From positions 181,674 through 245,673 of the forward strand of contig JAKEKT010000056.1 in NCBI GenBank assembly GCA_021495925.1: a stretch of 64,000 nucleotides of DNA. The letters are read 5' to 3'. Positions 53,270-63,010 of the stretch are shown here, in pieces. The position numbers were made by a program, and so were the translations under genes. Within the stretch, counting starts at the first letter, position 1; each line of letters opens with the position of its first letter. The stretch comes from Diplodia intermedia (Eukaryota > Ascomycota > Dothideomycetes > Botryosphaeriales > Botryosphaeriaceae). The notes under the pieces were generated by a model that saw only the letters and a program-made list of their open reading frames with translations, searched no databases and was not told the origin of the DNA.

Positions 53270-55060
53270 TTCTTTGCAGATTCGTATCAACCCACAGCAT
53301 CTCTGCAAATGCCTCCCAAGCCTGCACATAGTTGCGACCAGCCTTCCATCGCTCGGCGAATGATGCCAGCAGGGTGGAACATTGCAACAGAGGCTCCATC
53401 AATGATCCCGACCCTGATATATTGACAGATCGAGTCTGGAGGAGGTTGGACTCGTCCTGTTTGCTGAGGATCAAATATGCACCCCACACTGCGCCGGCCT
53501 GAAGAACCAACTCGGCGGTCGTCCAGACGCTGATGATGCGGTGTTCTTTGTTCAGCTTCGACGTACATGCTATGAAGGCAGAAGCAGCACCGGCAATGTT
53601 GCTCAAGAGCTCCGGGGAGCAACTGTGAGGACCGGCAGAAGGTGATGTGAAGAGCGGATGGAGAGCGAGGTAGATCTGCGCCTGCGCCAATGACATTTCT
53701 GAAGGATGCGTGCTGGTCGGGATCCGGAAGGCTGGGGGTATCAAGGCCTCCATGGCGACAGGGGAGGGATCGGGATCCAATATGAAGTGCTGGTTGATGG
53801 AATACATTGCGCGGAAGACCTGGAGTGATGGCGAGAGGAACTCGTACTCGGGCGAAAATGCGCCGAGGCGAGATGGAGCGGAGTTGCAGAAGAGCGAAGG
53901 CCGATGGAAGTGGCAGGCTAACGTGCTGGGAAAAGTCAGCAGGTCGGGAAGTAATGTCTCTGAAAGAGCCAATACCTCTCAATCACAAAGAGGCAGAAGC
54001 CTATGCGCTGGTAGTCATCATCAAATCTATCTGTCTCCTCACACAATGCGGCGTAATTGCCTGATGCGGAACCAATGATTTCCCAGGCCGACCCTCTGGA
54101 AGCGCCCGGCGAAATCAGGTCCAACAAGACAAGAAAGCATTGGGTCAGGATGGTTTGTTTTCCGGCGATGGCTTCCAACGCAGAGGGTGAAAAGGTGCGG
54201 TTGATATGCTCGAACAGCTTCTCGGTCCATAAAGATGCGGCGATGGTCTGGTCCCTGTCCAAGTCACGGGCAACTAATTGGGAAGAGACAGCAAGCATGC
54301 CGTGGATCAAAAGCCTTTCACAATCGTCGGCAGATTGACGGAGGGGGTTCTCGTAGCCAAGAAGGAGCCTGAGCTGGTCGGGGGACAGCAGTGGGAAGCT
54401 CGGCTGGACGGCCTTGGCGTAATACTCGACAAGGGCGCGCTGGACCTGAGGATGCTGCAAGGACTGAGTGTCCAGCTTCCCCGGGTTGATTTTCAGGTTT
54501 AGAGCGGGAAAGGCGAGGGTATGCTCGTCGTTGCCATCGCGAAATGTCGACACGAACTTGGGCAGGCGTGTATGCTCGCTCGACAGCTTGCGGCGCACTA
54601 GAGTAGTGAGGAGGTTGTCCAGGAGCTCAGCCGAGCTTCCAGGACCAAGATACGAGTCGGACGAGGCATATCGCGGGCTGGGGCTGGCGGCCTCTTGCTT
54701 GCGCGGCTGCAGATTGTAGTCATCGAGCAGTTTCACCGGGTCGTTGGGCTGCGGCGATCTGAGAGCTCGGATCTCGGCCTCGAGCTCTTCCACCTTGACG
54801 TTGAGGGCATGCAGGTAGCTGCAGGCACATCAATTAGTGTCGCTGCGCGCTTCCAGAGGGCCGTCCTTACCTGCGCGGCACCTCGTGGCCGAGGGAATCG
54901 TCGAAGAAGAGGCATTCGGCATCGGCGAGCTGGCACGAGCTGCACGAGGGCAACTGCAGGTCGCACTAACGGCGGTTAGCGCACGCATTGAGCGGGGACG
55001 GCGTGGGCGCGGCACCTTGATGCGTCTCTTGCGACAGCGCTTGCATGTCTGGAGCGCCAT
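53247..55060 (-). CDS. Zn2Cys6 transcription factor, second of three, head-to-head with the third
   Basis: Four exons: 55060-55016, 54965-54871, 54818-53976 and 53925-53247, giving 553 residues. The zinc cluster spans the first intron: CKRCRKRRIK, then CDLQLPSCSSCQLADAEC (Cys6, 9, 16, 23, 26, 33). YLHALNVKVEELEAEIRALR is the dimerisation coil. The middle homology domain includes KAVQPSFPLLSPDQLRLLLG, ERLLIHGMLAVSSQLVARDL and, across the last intron, IERTLACHFHRPSLF. The intron before the third Cys is at the same place as in the 45208 gene. The last few codons and the stop come from a MITE fragment. Only 134 bp separate its ATG from that of the third factor. Confidence 0.86.
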
Positions 55061-55194
55061 GCGGAGAGAGCGGAGGCGGGCGGCGATGGGGACGAGAGCC
55101 GATGCCGAGCGCGGGCAGCGAGATTGCGATAAGGAATGTCGTGGCCGCGCCGTCCCTACCAGCCCCCAACCTTCTCCTCCTCACCCGCCCAGAC
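55061..55194. promoter_or_regulatory. Shared bidirectional promoter of two Zn2Cys6 genes
   Basis: Only 134 bases separate two divergent ATGs, so the two regulators must share this region and are probably co-expressed. It is GC-rich on the left and C/T-rich on the right (CCTTCTCCTCCTCACC). No TATA box is seen. Confidence 0.6.
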
Positions 55195-57446
55195 ATGCCT
55201 CCCGTCCGCACCTCCAGCACCAATCACCGCATCACCAAGGCCTGCTACCGCTGCCGCCATCGCAAGTCCAAATGCGACCTGCGCTTCCCCACCTGCAGCG
55301 CCTGCCAGCGCGCCAACGTGCCCTGCGTCGGCTACGATGCCGTCGAGGGCCGCGAGCGCCCGCGCAGTGACGTCGCCTATCTCGAGGACAAGGTCGCCCA
55401 GCTGGAGATCGAGCTGCAACGTCTGCGCGCCGAGCAATCCGTCGACTCTTCTAAACTCGTGGATACCGCCATTTCCTCCCTGACCCAGTCGCTGGCCACG
55501 ACTATCAGCCACCCTCACCACCCACCGGCCCGCGCCCTCTCCCACTCTTCACGCACTGCCGCTCTGGTCCGTCATCCCCTCGTTTCTCTCCACTCGCCCG
55601 TCTTCCTTTCGCAGTCGCCTGCTCCCCCGTTGCCCGCGGTAGCGGAATCCCCGCCGTCTCGGCCGGAGAACACGCGGTGCAGCACCATCGCTCTCATCCC
55701 CCGCCATGTCATCGACATCATGCTCAAGAACTACACCGACATCTACCTTCCCCAGGCTCCTTATATCGAAGAGTCTCAGCTGCGTGCCTCGTGCGAAATG
55801 GTCTTTGCTCAGAACGGCGCCACAGCTTCTCATTTTGACATCTTCCTCGTTGCCATCTGCCTGGCCGTCAGCGTGAGACCATCCTCCCTTGACCCATTTA
55901 GGTACGCCGTTAACTCTGCTAGGCCACCACGCTCATCCGACATGATGAAGGGAGAGCTACGGCTGCTGCTGAGGAGTTCTGGAACACAGCCAAGAGCCAC
56001 CTGGTCTACATCAATGATGAACAGCCTTGGCAGCGTCTTCGGGCTCTCCTGATGTTGACCCACTACGGCTTTGTGAACCCACGCGCTGTCAACTTGGTGA
56101 ACACGATTGGTGCCGCCCTTCGCTTGGCTGTCCAGCTTGGTCTCCACCAGGAACTTCCCGTGCAGGAACAGGCAAAGCTTGACTGGAAAACCATCGACAT
56201 CCGCCGGAAGCTGTTCTGGGCCATTTACAGCGTTGACGCGTGGGTGATGCAACTCCATCTTGCTTCCACAAGGCTAATGACAGACCAGCGCCTGCCATTT
56301 TGTTCTATATCGAGCCTTTGTCTTCCCGCGCAACACCATCACCGCAAAAGTAAGCAGTCCGTCCAAGCCTTCGACCTTCTTGCTGACGTGGTTCAGTACC
56401 CCGAGTCTATATTCAGCCCACAGGATCCTTCTGGGGCGGAACAATCGCCTGTCACGCACATCTGGCCCTTGCGTCAGTACGAGGCTGAGGCATCGGGCAT
56501 GTTGTCCCGGAACGGCTCCTCTTCACTTTCGCCGTGCCCACTTCCTCTCGAGGTCTGGCGGAAGCGGGCTGTACAACGCATCGAAGAGTGGTATGCCGCC
56601 ACCCACACCAGTGGCAATGGCCGTCCTGGTGAGAGGATCGAATTCCGTGAGCTGATGTACCAACACAATATCTTTCGCCTCAACTGCCCATCTATCAGGT
56701 TCCCTGAACCTACTTCGGAAATGAGGAAAAACTCGCTGAACGCAGCCATTGCCATGGCCAGCATCTACTCGCGCAACACTCGGTTAGGAAAGTTGTTCTA
56801 CATCTGGCACGCACTCTTTCAGCTTTTTGACGCGGGCGTATGTCTCCTGGAGACTATCATCTTTGCAACCCGACAAGCAGCAATAGGAGAGCCCTGTTGC
56901 CTGACTGGCTTCGATTCAGCCGTCCTTACACGTACTGTTCGGACAATCCCGCATCTCCTTCGTAAGATATCCCAACGATGGCCCAAAGTATCTACGCATG
57001 CGAGGTTTCTAGAAGACCACTCTCCGGTCGCGTTGGAGTGCATCTCACATTGGAGCAGTGGCAATATCCAAGCCCTCCGAGACATGGATTTGAGCGCCGA
57101 GACTGCTCTTCGTCGGATCATGGTACCGGCAGAAGGATCGCAGCAACAACACCCAGTGGATTCCATGACAGACCTGCTTGCTTCTGCGGCCACTCCAGCC
57201 CCGCAGCGTGTCACTCTTGATTCATTCCAGGATGGTCAACTACCGCCAATCTTGGAAGGTATCGATATGGATGAGATGCCAAGTATCCAAACGCCCATTG
57301 ATACCTCGTGGAACCTGGAACTTTTCTGGAATCAGTCGTCTAGTGGTGCTGCTCCAAGCCTTAAAAGTGATGAACTGAGCTGGGATTTTCCCGGTGTAGA
57401 TCTTGACCAGATTTTTGCTGCTTTCAAGGATGGGCAGAGCCTTTGA
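55195..57446 (+). CDS. Zn2Cys6 transcription factor, third of three
   Basis: Exons 55195-55872, 55923-56243, 56284-56349 and 56397-57446 give 704 residues. The zinc cluster is in exon 1 with no intron (ACYRCRHRKSKC, DLRFPTCSACQRANVPC; Cys17, 20, 27, 34, 37, 44), followed by the coil YLEDKVAQLEIELQRLRAE. The middle homology domain runs from NYTDIYLPQAPYIEESQL through HYGFVNPRAVNLVNTIGAAL and RRKLFWAIYSVDAW. The short introns 56244-56283 (40 nt) and 56350-56396 (47 nt) were chosen because they alone keep frame and give SVDAWTSACHFVLYRAFVFP; unspliced reading is also open here, so this part is less certain. The C-terminus is acidic with FPGVDLDQIFAAF, a plausible activation region. Confidence 0.84.
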
Positions 57447-57554
57447 CTAGCAGCCTCGGTCATGTAAAGCATGTCTACTGCCTCAAGGCTTGCTTCTTGA
57501 TATAGCCTCCGCTTATTTCCTTGCGTCATATCCATTTGAATCGAAGATACCCAA
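57447..57554. other. Short convergent gap (108 bp)
   Basis: The third transcription factor and the amidohydrolase end toward each other here; their 3' UTRs probably overlap. Confidence 0.4.
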
Positions 57555-58886
57555 CTATATCATGCCGACAGCCTCTCCATCTTGCTTCCAAACCTTTGCG
57601 TCTTTCATGACAAAGCTGACCCTCCTGAGCGCGCCGAGATCTTCCCGCGGGTCACCGTCCAGTGCAATGATGTCGGCCCTGCATCCAGGCTCGAGCCAGC
57701 CAAATTTGACTCCACACCAGTCACCCCCGCACGCTTCCCAACCACCAACCATGCACGACTCGAGAGCATCCTCAAGCGGCATACCAGCCTCAATCAACAA
57801 CTCCACCTCCCTTATATTCTCACCGTGCGGAAACGTGCCAGTGTCACCACCCGCCGCGAACCTCACGCCCATCCTGTACGCCAGCCCGGCATTGGCCAAA
57901 ATCTCGCCGAACCTCTGCTGATGCAGCCTCTCACAAACGGCCAGCGTCGGCACAAACACGACCTTCCTCCTCACCATCTCCTCGTACAGCTCCACGCTCC
58001 CAAAATACCCGTGCTCAATCGTCGTCGCCCCCGCCCTCACCGCCGCCAACCCGGCCTCGACGGTCCCGCAGTGCGCCGCGACCGGACACCGCGCCAGCCG
58101 CGCCTCGCGCACAATCGCCTCCATCTCCTCGCCCTCAAACACCATGACATCCGGATTCGGCTGCTCGGGCGGACACAGCACGCCGGCGACATACGGATGC
58201 TGCTGCGCCGGCGGCCAGCGCATGACGCGCCTCCGGTAGTCCGCATAAAACTTGACCACATCCGCGCCCGCCGCCACGCGCCTGCGCACCGCCTTCCTGC
58301 ACTCCAGCACGCCATCCACGGCCTCTCCACCCGCCGGCAACGCCGTCCCTCCGCCGCAACACGAATCCGCCCCGTTCTCCGTCCTCAACTCATACGCCCC
58401 CGTCCCCGCCAAAGCCCGCGTCGCCACGAACAGCCGCGGCCCCGGCACCAGCCCCCGCGCCACCGCGTCGCGCACCCCCGCGTCCGCGTCGCCCAATCCT
58501 TCCGAGCCGAGGTCGCGGTACGTCGTGTACCCCGCCAGCAGCGCCGCGCGGCAGTGGTTCCCGGCGCGCAGGATGCGCGACGCGGCGGACTCGTCGCGCT
58601 TCTGCGTCGACCCCGGGGATTCGGTGTAGGCGTGCAGGAAGATGTGGGTGTGGGCGTCGACGAGGCCGGGGAGGACGACGCGGTTGGGGCCGCGGAGGTC
58701 GATTGTGCGGGTTGTGGGAGTGGAGGCCGGAGGAGGGATGGAGGCGCTTGGGCGCGTGTGGAGGGAGGTGATGAGGCCGGTGGCGGGGGAGACGGTTAGC
58801 GTTATGTTGGGGAGGAAGGCCTTTTTGCGGGGGCAGAAGAGGAGGGAGGTGTGGATTGTGATGGTTGAGGGGGCGGGGTCGGGCAT
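57555..58886 (-). CDS. Amidohydrolase superfamily enzyme, imidazolonepropionase-like/prolidase-like
   Basis: Single exon, 443 residues, ATG at 58886. Metal ligands of the amidohydrolase TIM barrel are all visible: DAHTH (77-81) after strand 1, Lys212 in DVVKFYADY (candidate carboxylated lysine), His272 in VAAHCGT, His292 in IEHGYFGS and Asp348 in AAGGDTGTFPHGE. The small beta-domain is formed by both termini (IDLRGPNRVVLPGL and GCRADIIALDGDPREDL). This pattern fits the imidazolonepropionase-like/Xaa-Pro dipeptidase-like branch. The substrate cannot be told; such enzymes can hydrolyse cyclic amides, dipeptides or mycotoxin amide bonds. Confidence 0.88.
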   Translation of the reverse strand: MPDPAPSTITIHTSLLFCPRKKAFLPNITLTVSPATGLITSLHTRPSASIPPPASTPTTRTIDLRGPNRVVLPGLVDAHTHIFLHAYTESPGSTQKRDESAASRILRAGNHCRAALLAGYTTYRDLGSEGLGDADAGVRDAVARGLVPGPRLFVATRALAGTGAYELRTENGADSCCGGGTALPAGGEAVDGVLECRKAVRRRVAAGADVVKFYADYRRRVMRWPPAQQHPYVAGVLCPPEQPNPDVMVFEGEEMEAIVREARLARCPVAAHCGTVEAGLAAVRAGATTIEHGYFGSVELYEEMVRRKVVFVPTLAVCERLHQQRFGEILANAGLAYRMGVRFAAGGDTGTFPHGENIREVELLIEAGMPLEDALESCMVGGWEACGGDWCGVKFGWLEPGCRADIIALDGDPREDLGALRRVSFVMKDAKVWKQDGEAVGMI

Positions 58887-58914
58887 GGTGGTGTTGGGTG
58901 TTTGGTTGGGTTTC

Positions 58915-58932
58915 TTTTTTTTTTTTTTTTTT
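58915..58932. repeat. Poly-T run of 18
   Basis: It lies about 30 bases upstream of the amidohydrolase ATG; on its strand it is an A-run in the 5' UTR or core promoter, a common nucleosome-excluding feature in fungi. Confidence 0.85.
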
Positions 58933-59286
58933 GGCGGCGTTGGAGGGTGGTGGAGGGAGTCGGACGGGTGTGTGTGTTTTATGTTGGAGATATTGCCGCC
59001 GCTTCGATGTGCGCTTTGTGTGTGTGTGTGTTATCTTCTCCCTCGCTGCGAGAACATGTCTTGTTGATGTCACATGCTTAATCTTCTCCACACGACCACC
59101 CGGTATCATCTGCGGCTGTGCCGCTCCCCCAACAGCACATCTTTTTCCGCATCGATGCATGATCTTCTCCGCTCGCCGTTGTCGATCGGAGATGTGCTAT
59201 CACGTCCCTGTCCTCGAGCGGGGTTTTCCGCTCCAATAAATTCACATCTAGAGGTAAGGGAAATAATGCCTGTATATCTCTCACTA

Positions 59287-59345
59287 CAGCTCCTTCGCGT
59301 AGCCGATTGCTAGCGTGAATCTGTTTTTTGCTCATGTTAACAGCT
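59287..59345. mobile_element. MITE-like element, family 2, truncated left end
   Basis: CAGCTCCTTCGCGTAGCCGA and the following TTGCTAGCGTGAATCTGTTT match the left end at 60886, again preceded by TA. Similarity stops near 59340. No right end is present. Confidence 0.65.
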
Positions 59346-59416
59346 AGCACGAAATCTTGGTTTAGCGCAAAGTTAAACGCTTCGATTGACTATCTATCAT
59401 TTTCGAGAAGGATTCC

Positions 59417-61577
59417 TTATGCCAGAACCAAGTGGGACGTCGCGTTCTTGCTCTGCTCCAGATTCCTCTCGAGAACCTCTCTTGGCTCCCTCTCCTCTAG
59501 CTTCACCCTATACCTCTTCGGCAGGACCGAAGCATCCTTCCGATTCTCATTGAAGTCAATGTAATCGGTGGTGGGCGGTGCCTCTTTGCTGGCGGTGAAC
59601 TTGAAGTGGATGATGAGCCTCACGAACATGGTATACAAGATCCTGTTGGAAAGCGCAATCGCGGTGCACGCTCTCGACCCAGCGCCGTACGAATAGTGGT
59701 ACGGAGCCGGAACCTTGAACTTGCTGTCGGGGTCGAGCCAACGCTCCGGACGAAAGACATGGGCGTCGGGTCCATACGCCGTCTCATCTACCAGCCAGTC
59801 AGCATCTCCTCACCCTCCCCTCCCATCTACCAATCCACTCACCGTGGTTGACAGCCTGCGCATTCACATACACCGCCACGCCCTTCGGTATGCGCACGCC
59901 CTCGTACTCCATCTCCCTGAACGTCTGCCTCGGCGGCAACAGCTGAATCGCGCAATAATACCGCAACATCTCCCTGACCAGCGCAACGACATACCCGACC
60001 TTCTCCTCCCTCAAACACCCCTCCCACGCCTCCCCCACATCGCCCCCATACGCCTCCATAATCGCGTCATACGCCTTCCTCTGCACCTCCTGCCCTTCAT
60101 CCGAGCTCAAGAACCCCAGCCCCGCGATCCCCGTCGTCGCCAACGTCTCGAACCCCCCGCTCACCAACCCCACATTGATCGACCGTATCTCGGCCTCGGT
60201 CAGCTTGGCGCCGTCGACGTCCCCGTCCCGCAGCAGCCCCTCGGCGATGCACTCGACGCCCGCGCCCGCCCCCACCGCCGCGCGCACCCGCCCCAGCAGC
60301 GCGTCCAGCCACACGTCGCGCCGCGCCGCGAGCTCTCTCGCCAGCCGGCGCCGCGCCGCACCGCGCCCGCCCGGCAGGCGCCGCAGCAGGGGCACGTGGT
60401 CGTGGTCGTTGCCCGCCGTGCTGCGGAAGGTCGAGACGGCGTGCGCGGTCGCCAGGATGTCGGCGAGGAGCGGGTCGGCGGGGTCGGCGAAGCGGGAGGC
60501 GTAGCAGAGGAGGGTGGTGAAGTTGAGCGTGGCGCGGAGGAAGAGGAGGCGGGGGTCGATTTCGTTGTTGTTGGTGGTGGTGGTGGTGGTGGTGGTGGTG
60601 TTTTTCGTGGTGGCGGCAGAGAGCAGCCCGTCGATGAGCCCCCGCGTCTCGAGGTCGATGAGGGGAGCCGCTCGCCCTTGGATCGCGGGCCGCGTCATGA
60701 AGGCCCCGACGGCGGTGCGCTTGCGCTTGCATGATGCGTCCCATGGGGATGTGCCGATGGTGGCGCCTGGGGTGTGTGCGGAGGGGCGGGTTAGTCGTGT
60801 TTGGTGCGTGGATGGGGGTTGCGTTCGTGCGTTCGTGCTTGCTCTCCTGACGTTCTTTCTTCCGCCTTGCCTTTTCCTCCTCCTACAGCTGCTTCGCGCA
60901 GCCGATGGCTAGCGTGGGTCTATTCTTTGCTCATATCATGGGTAGTTGAAGCTATCGTCCGGACGTGTATATAGAATTTCTAATTCGATATTCTCGTCCG
61001 GACGATAGCTTTAACTACCTACGTATTTTTTTCCCCTCTAAGAACGTCTGCTATTCTTCGCGCTAGCCATCGGCTGCGAGAGGGGGCTGTACTTCCCCCC
61101 AGAAAGAAAAGAAACAAAAACAGAAAAAGAGAGAGAGAGAGAGAGAGAGAATCCAAACATACCCTGCGACCCACTAACCACGCCATGAAACGTCTCGAAC
61201 ACGGGCCGATCCACCGTCGCGCCCGCATTCTTCCGCATGAACCCCTCCGCCGCCGCAAACGTGTTCAGCACCAGCACCCGCCGCCGCCCCAGCCGCGCCT
61301 GCAGCACACCCCACCCGTTCTCGACCGCCCATCGCTGGAACCTCGTCGGGTGGTCCCCGCCCAGCGCCCGCAGGTGCCCGTAGAAGGCCACCGCGCCTGG
61401 AGGCTCGGGGATCCCGGCGATGTGTGGGACGTCGGTCGTGTAGGCGTGGGTGTAGAGGGTGTAGAGGGTGTAGAGGAGGAAGAGGAGGGGGAGGAGGAGG
61501 AGGAGGGTGGTTGGGGTGAGGGTGGGGAGGTGGGTGAGGGCGTAGGTGAGCGGGCCCGGGCCCGGGGTGGTGGACAT
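59417..61577 (-). CDS. Cytochrome P450, CYP504-type (phenylacetate hydroxylase-like)
   Basis: Three exons: 61577-61163, 60766-59843 and 59787-59417, giving 569 residues. The N-terminus has a long hydrophobic membrane anchor. Similarity to the phacA/phacB (CYP504) enzymes of phenylacetate catabolism is seen in IPEPPGAVAFYGHLRALGGD, FETFHGVVSGSQG/ATIGTSPWD, INVGLVSGGFET and PPTTDYIDFNENRKDA. The ExxR pair is Glu404/Arg407 (EMLR), the PERW motif is present, and the heme-binding Cys487 lies in YSYGAGSRAC, with Tyr where Phe is usual. A run of nine Thr comes from a GTG microsatellite near 60575-60600. Intron 1 (396 nt) holds a complete MITE and a GA repeat. Ring position and true substrate are not determined. 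Confidence 0.87.
60886..61089. mobile_element. MITE-like element, family 2, full copy in a P450 intron
   Basis: 204 bp flanked by TA on both sides (60884-60885 and 61090-61091). The terminal inverted repeats are 29 bp: CAGCTGCTTCGCGCAGCCGA... at 60886-60914 and its complement at 61061-61089, matching at 25 of 29 positions. The centre carries a second, nearly perfect inverted repeat of 25 bp (60941-60965 and 60995-61019, one mismatch). No coding capacity. The TA duplication is what Tc1/mariner transposases produce. Confidence 0.85.
61129..61150. repeat. GA dinucleotide microsatellite
   Basis: Eleven GA units just inside the 5' splice site of P450 intron 1; on the transcript it is a CU run. 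Confidence 0.9.
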
Positions 61578-63010
61578 GTTGGGTAGCAGGGCTTGGGGGT
61601 GGAGAGGTGCGATGGACGGGAACAGTGGTTGGTGGCAGCGGTAGTGGTGGTGGTAATGGTGTTGAAGTAGGCGAAGGGACGGACGACCGCCAGCTGCTTA
61701 CGCAGGCCTTTTTTCTTGTCCTTCTTAATTTGTCTGCTGCATTGTTGCACTGCGTATTTGTTTTTTCCACATGCAGCTTTGCTCTCTCATTTGTCGCGGG
61801 GCGATGCACACTGCAACCCCACCCCGTCGGGTTTCCGCGATGGGCCGCCGATAAGGAGCGGACATCTCCGCTGAGCTTGTCGTTCCACTGGCTCTGGACT
61901 GGAGATATCAGAGGTAGTCGAGTGCGTACGCTGTTCTCCGATGACGAGGCTGATTCTCGATAATCTTGATTCGTCTTGCGTTGTGGAGATAGCCTGCGAG
62001 TGCTTTCTCTTTTCCTGCTTTTCTCTCGCATTGCAGCCGAATCTATCGGCTGGGCTTTTGACGACAGGTGACGACTTCGAGGCTGAGAAGACCGTTTGCG
62101 CCTTTTACCGACTGGCCGCGCTCATTGGCAGAGGCTCGCGTTCGAGCTGTTGGCTCCGGCTTCGAGCTGAGCGGTCTCATACGTTCATACTTCTTCCGTC
62201 TTTTTGCACTCATGACAGCCGGCCCGGCAAACGAACAATCGAAACCCTCCCCGCTTCTCCGATGACGATTTGGATGGGTAAGAAAGAAAACAAGATATTG
62301 TGATCGCGACAACTCCTCTAGTTGGCTGCCTCGGTAGAGCCGTTGCTAACAGCCTCCCAATTCCGCCGATTGAACCCTCAGCATTATGCTAGTCAGAATC
62401 CGTATTTCCACTCTCCACAGCCGCATACATGGTAAATGGCTTCTAAGCAACTTAAGTTTGATGACGAAGTGCTAGTAGAGTAGTAGTGAGATGGATAAGA
62501 TGTTTGAGAAACGCTCGGGATGGAGTTGAAGCGTACGCTGGGTAGTGCCTCAGCGCAAGGTGTAGCGGTTGATAGATGGATCGCAACTACAGCGTTCCGA
62601 TTCTCTTCCCGACCCCGGCCTAGCACTGCAGACGGCAAGCATGGCGGGTGACAAAAGAAATTGCACCCCTGCGTTTACCCCACACAAACACTGCATGATC
62701 AAGTTGGTGTAGGCAGTTGAATACAAGATCCGGACGTAAATATGTGCATTTAAAACGTACATTTATGTCCGGATCTTGTATTCAACTATCTATCCCATGT
62801 ATAATTGTTCTACAAGGCAGATCCGGGTGGGCAATTTCTTTTGTCACCGCATCGCCGAATGTGGGGAAAGGGTTTGCGTGATGGCGGCTAAAAGAGAAGC
62901 CGAAGAAGTAGTGGCCGGGCCCTCCACCACCGCTTAATCAATATACCGTCGTCAAAGCTATTTAAGTCAGTCGATTCCATCTCTAATGATTTTCTCCTCA
63001 CAACTCAGCC
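61578..63010. other. Divergent intergenic region between the P450 and the dehydrogenase
   Basis: 1.4 kb that must hold both promoters. It includes a complete MITE family 1 copy (62647-62848), which ends 162 bp before the dehydrogenase ATG. No gene is supported. Confidence 0.5.
62647..62848. mobile_element. MITE-like element, family 1, best preserved copy
   Basis: 202 bp. The ends GGTGACAAAAGAAATTGCAC (62647) and its complement finishing GCAATTTCTTTTGTCACC (62848) form a terminal inverted repeat of about 23 bp. An inner inverted repeat of 26 bp (62716-62741 and 62761-62786, one mismatch) starts GTTGAATACAAGATCCGGAC. Flanks GCATGGCG (left) and GCATCGCC (right) are similar and might be an imperfect 8-bp target duplication, which I cannot confirm. 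Non-coding. Confidence 0.8.

Larger units (their letters stand above)
58887..59416. other. Promoter of the amidohydrolase and 3' flank of the P450 gene
   Basis: It contains an 18-T run (58915-58932), a GT microsatellite (59018-59030) and a truncated MITE family 2 copy (59287-59345). No gene. Confidence 0.5.

Noticed and set aside
56244..56396. Unspliced reading of the third Zn2Cys6 gene through 56244-56396
   Set aside because: It is open, but gives non-family sequence (MQLHLASTRLM); splicing two short introns keeps frame on both sides and gives a more family-like segment. Transcript data would settle it.
57582..58799. 405-codon plus-strand frame across the amidohydrolase gene
   Set aside because: Antisense shadow; Arg/His-rich, while the minus strand shows all amidohydrolase metal ligands.
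59417..61577. P450 as a pseudogene because of the long, repeat-filled first intron
   Set aside because: All three exons join in frame, and the ExxR, PERW and heme-Cys motifs are intact, so the gene appears functional.
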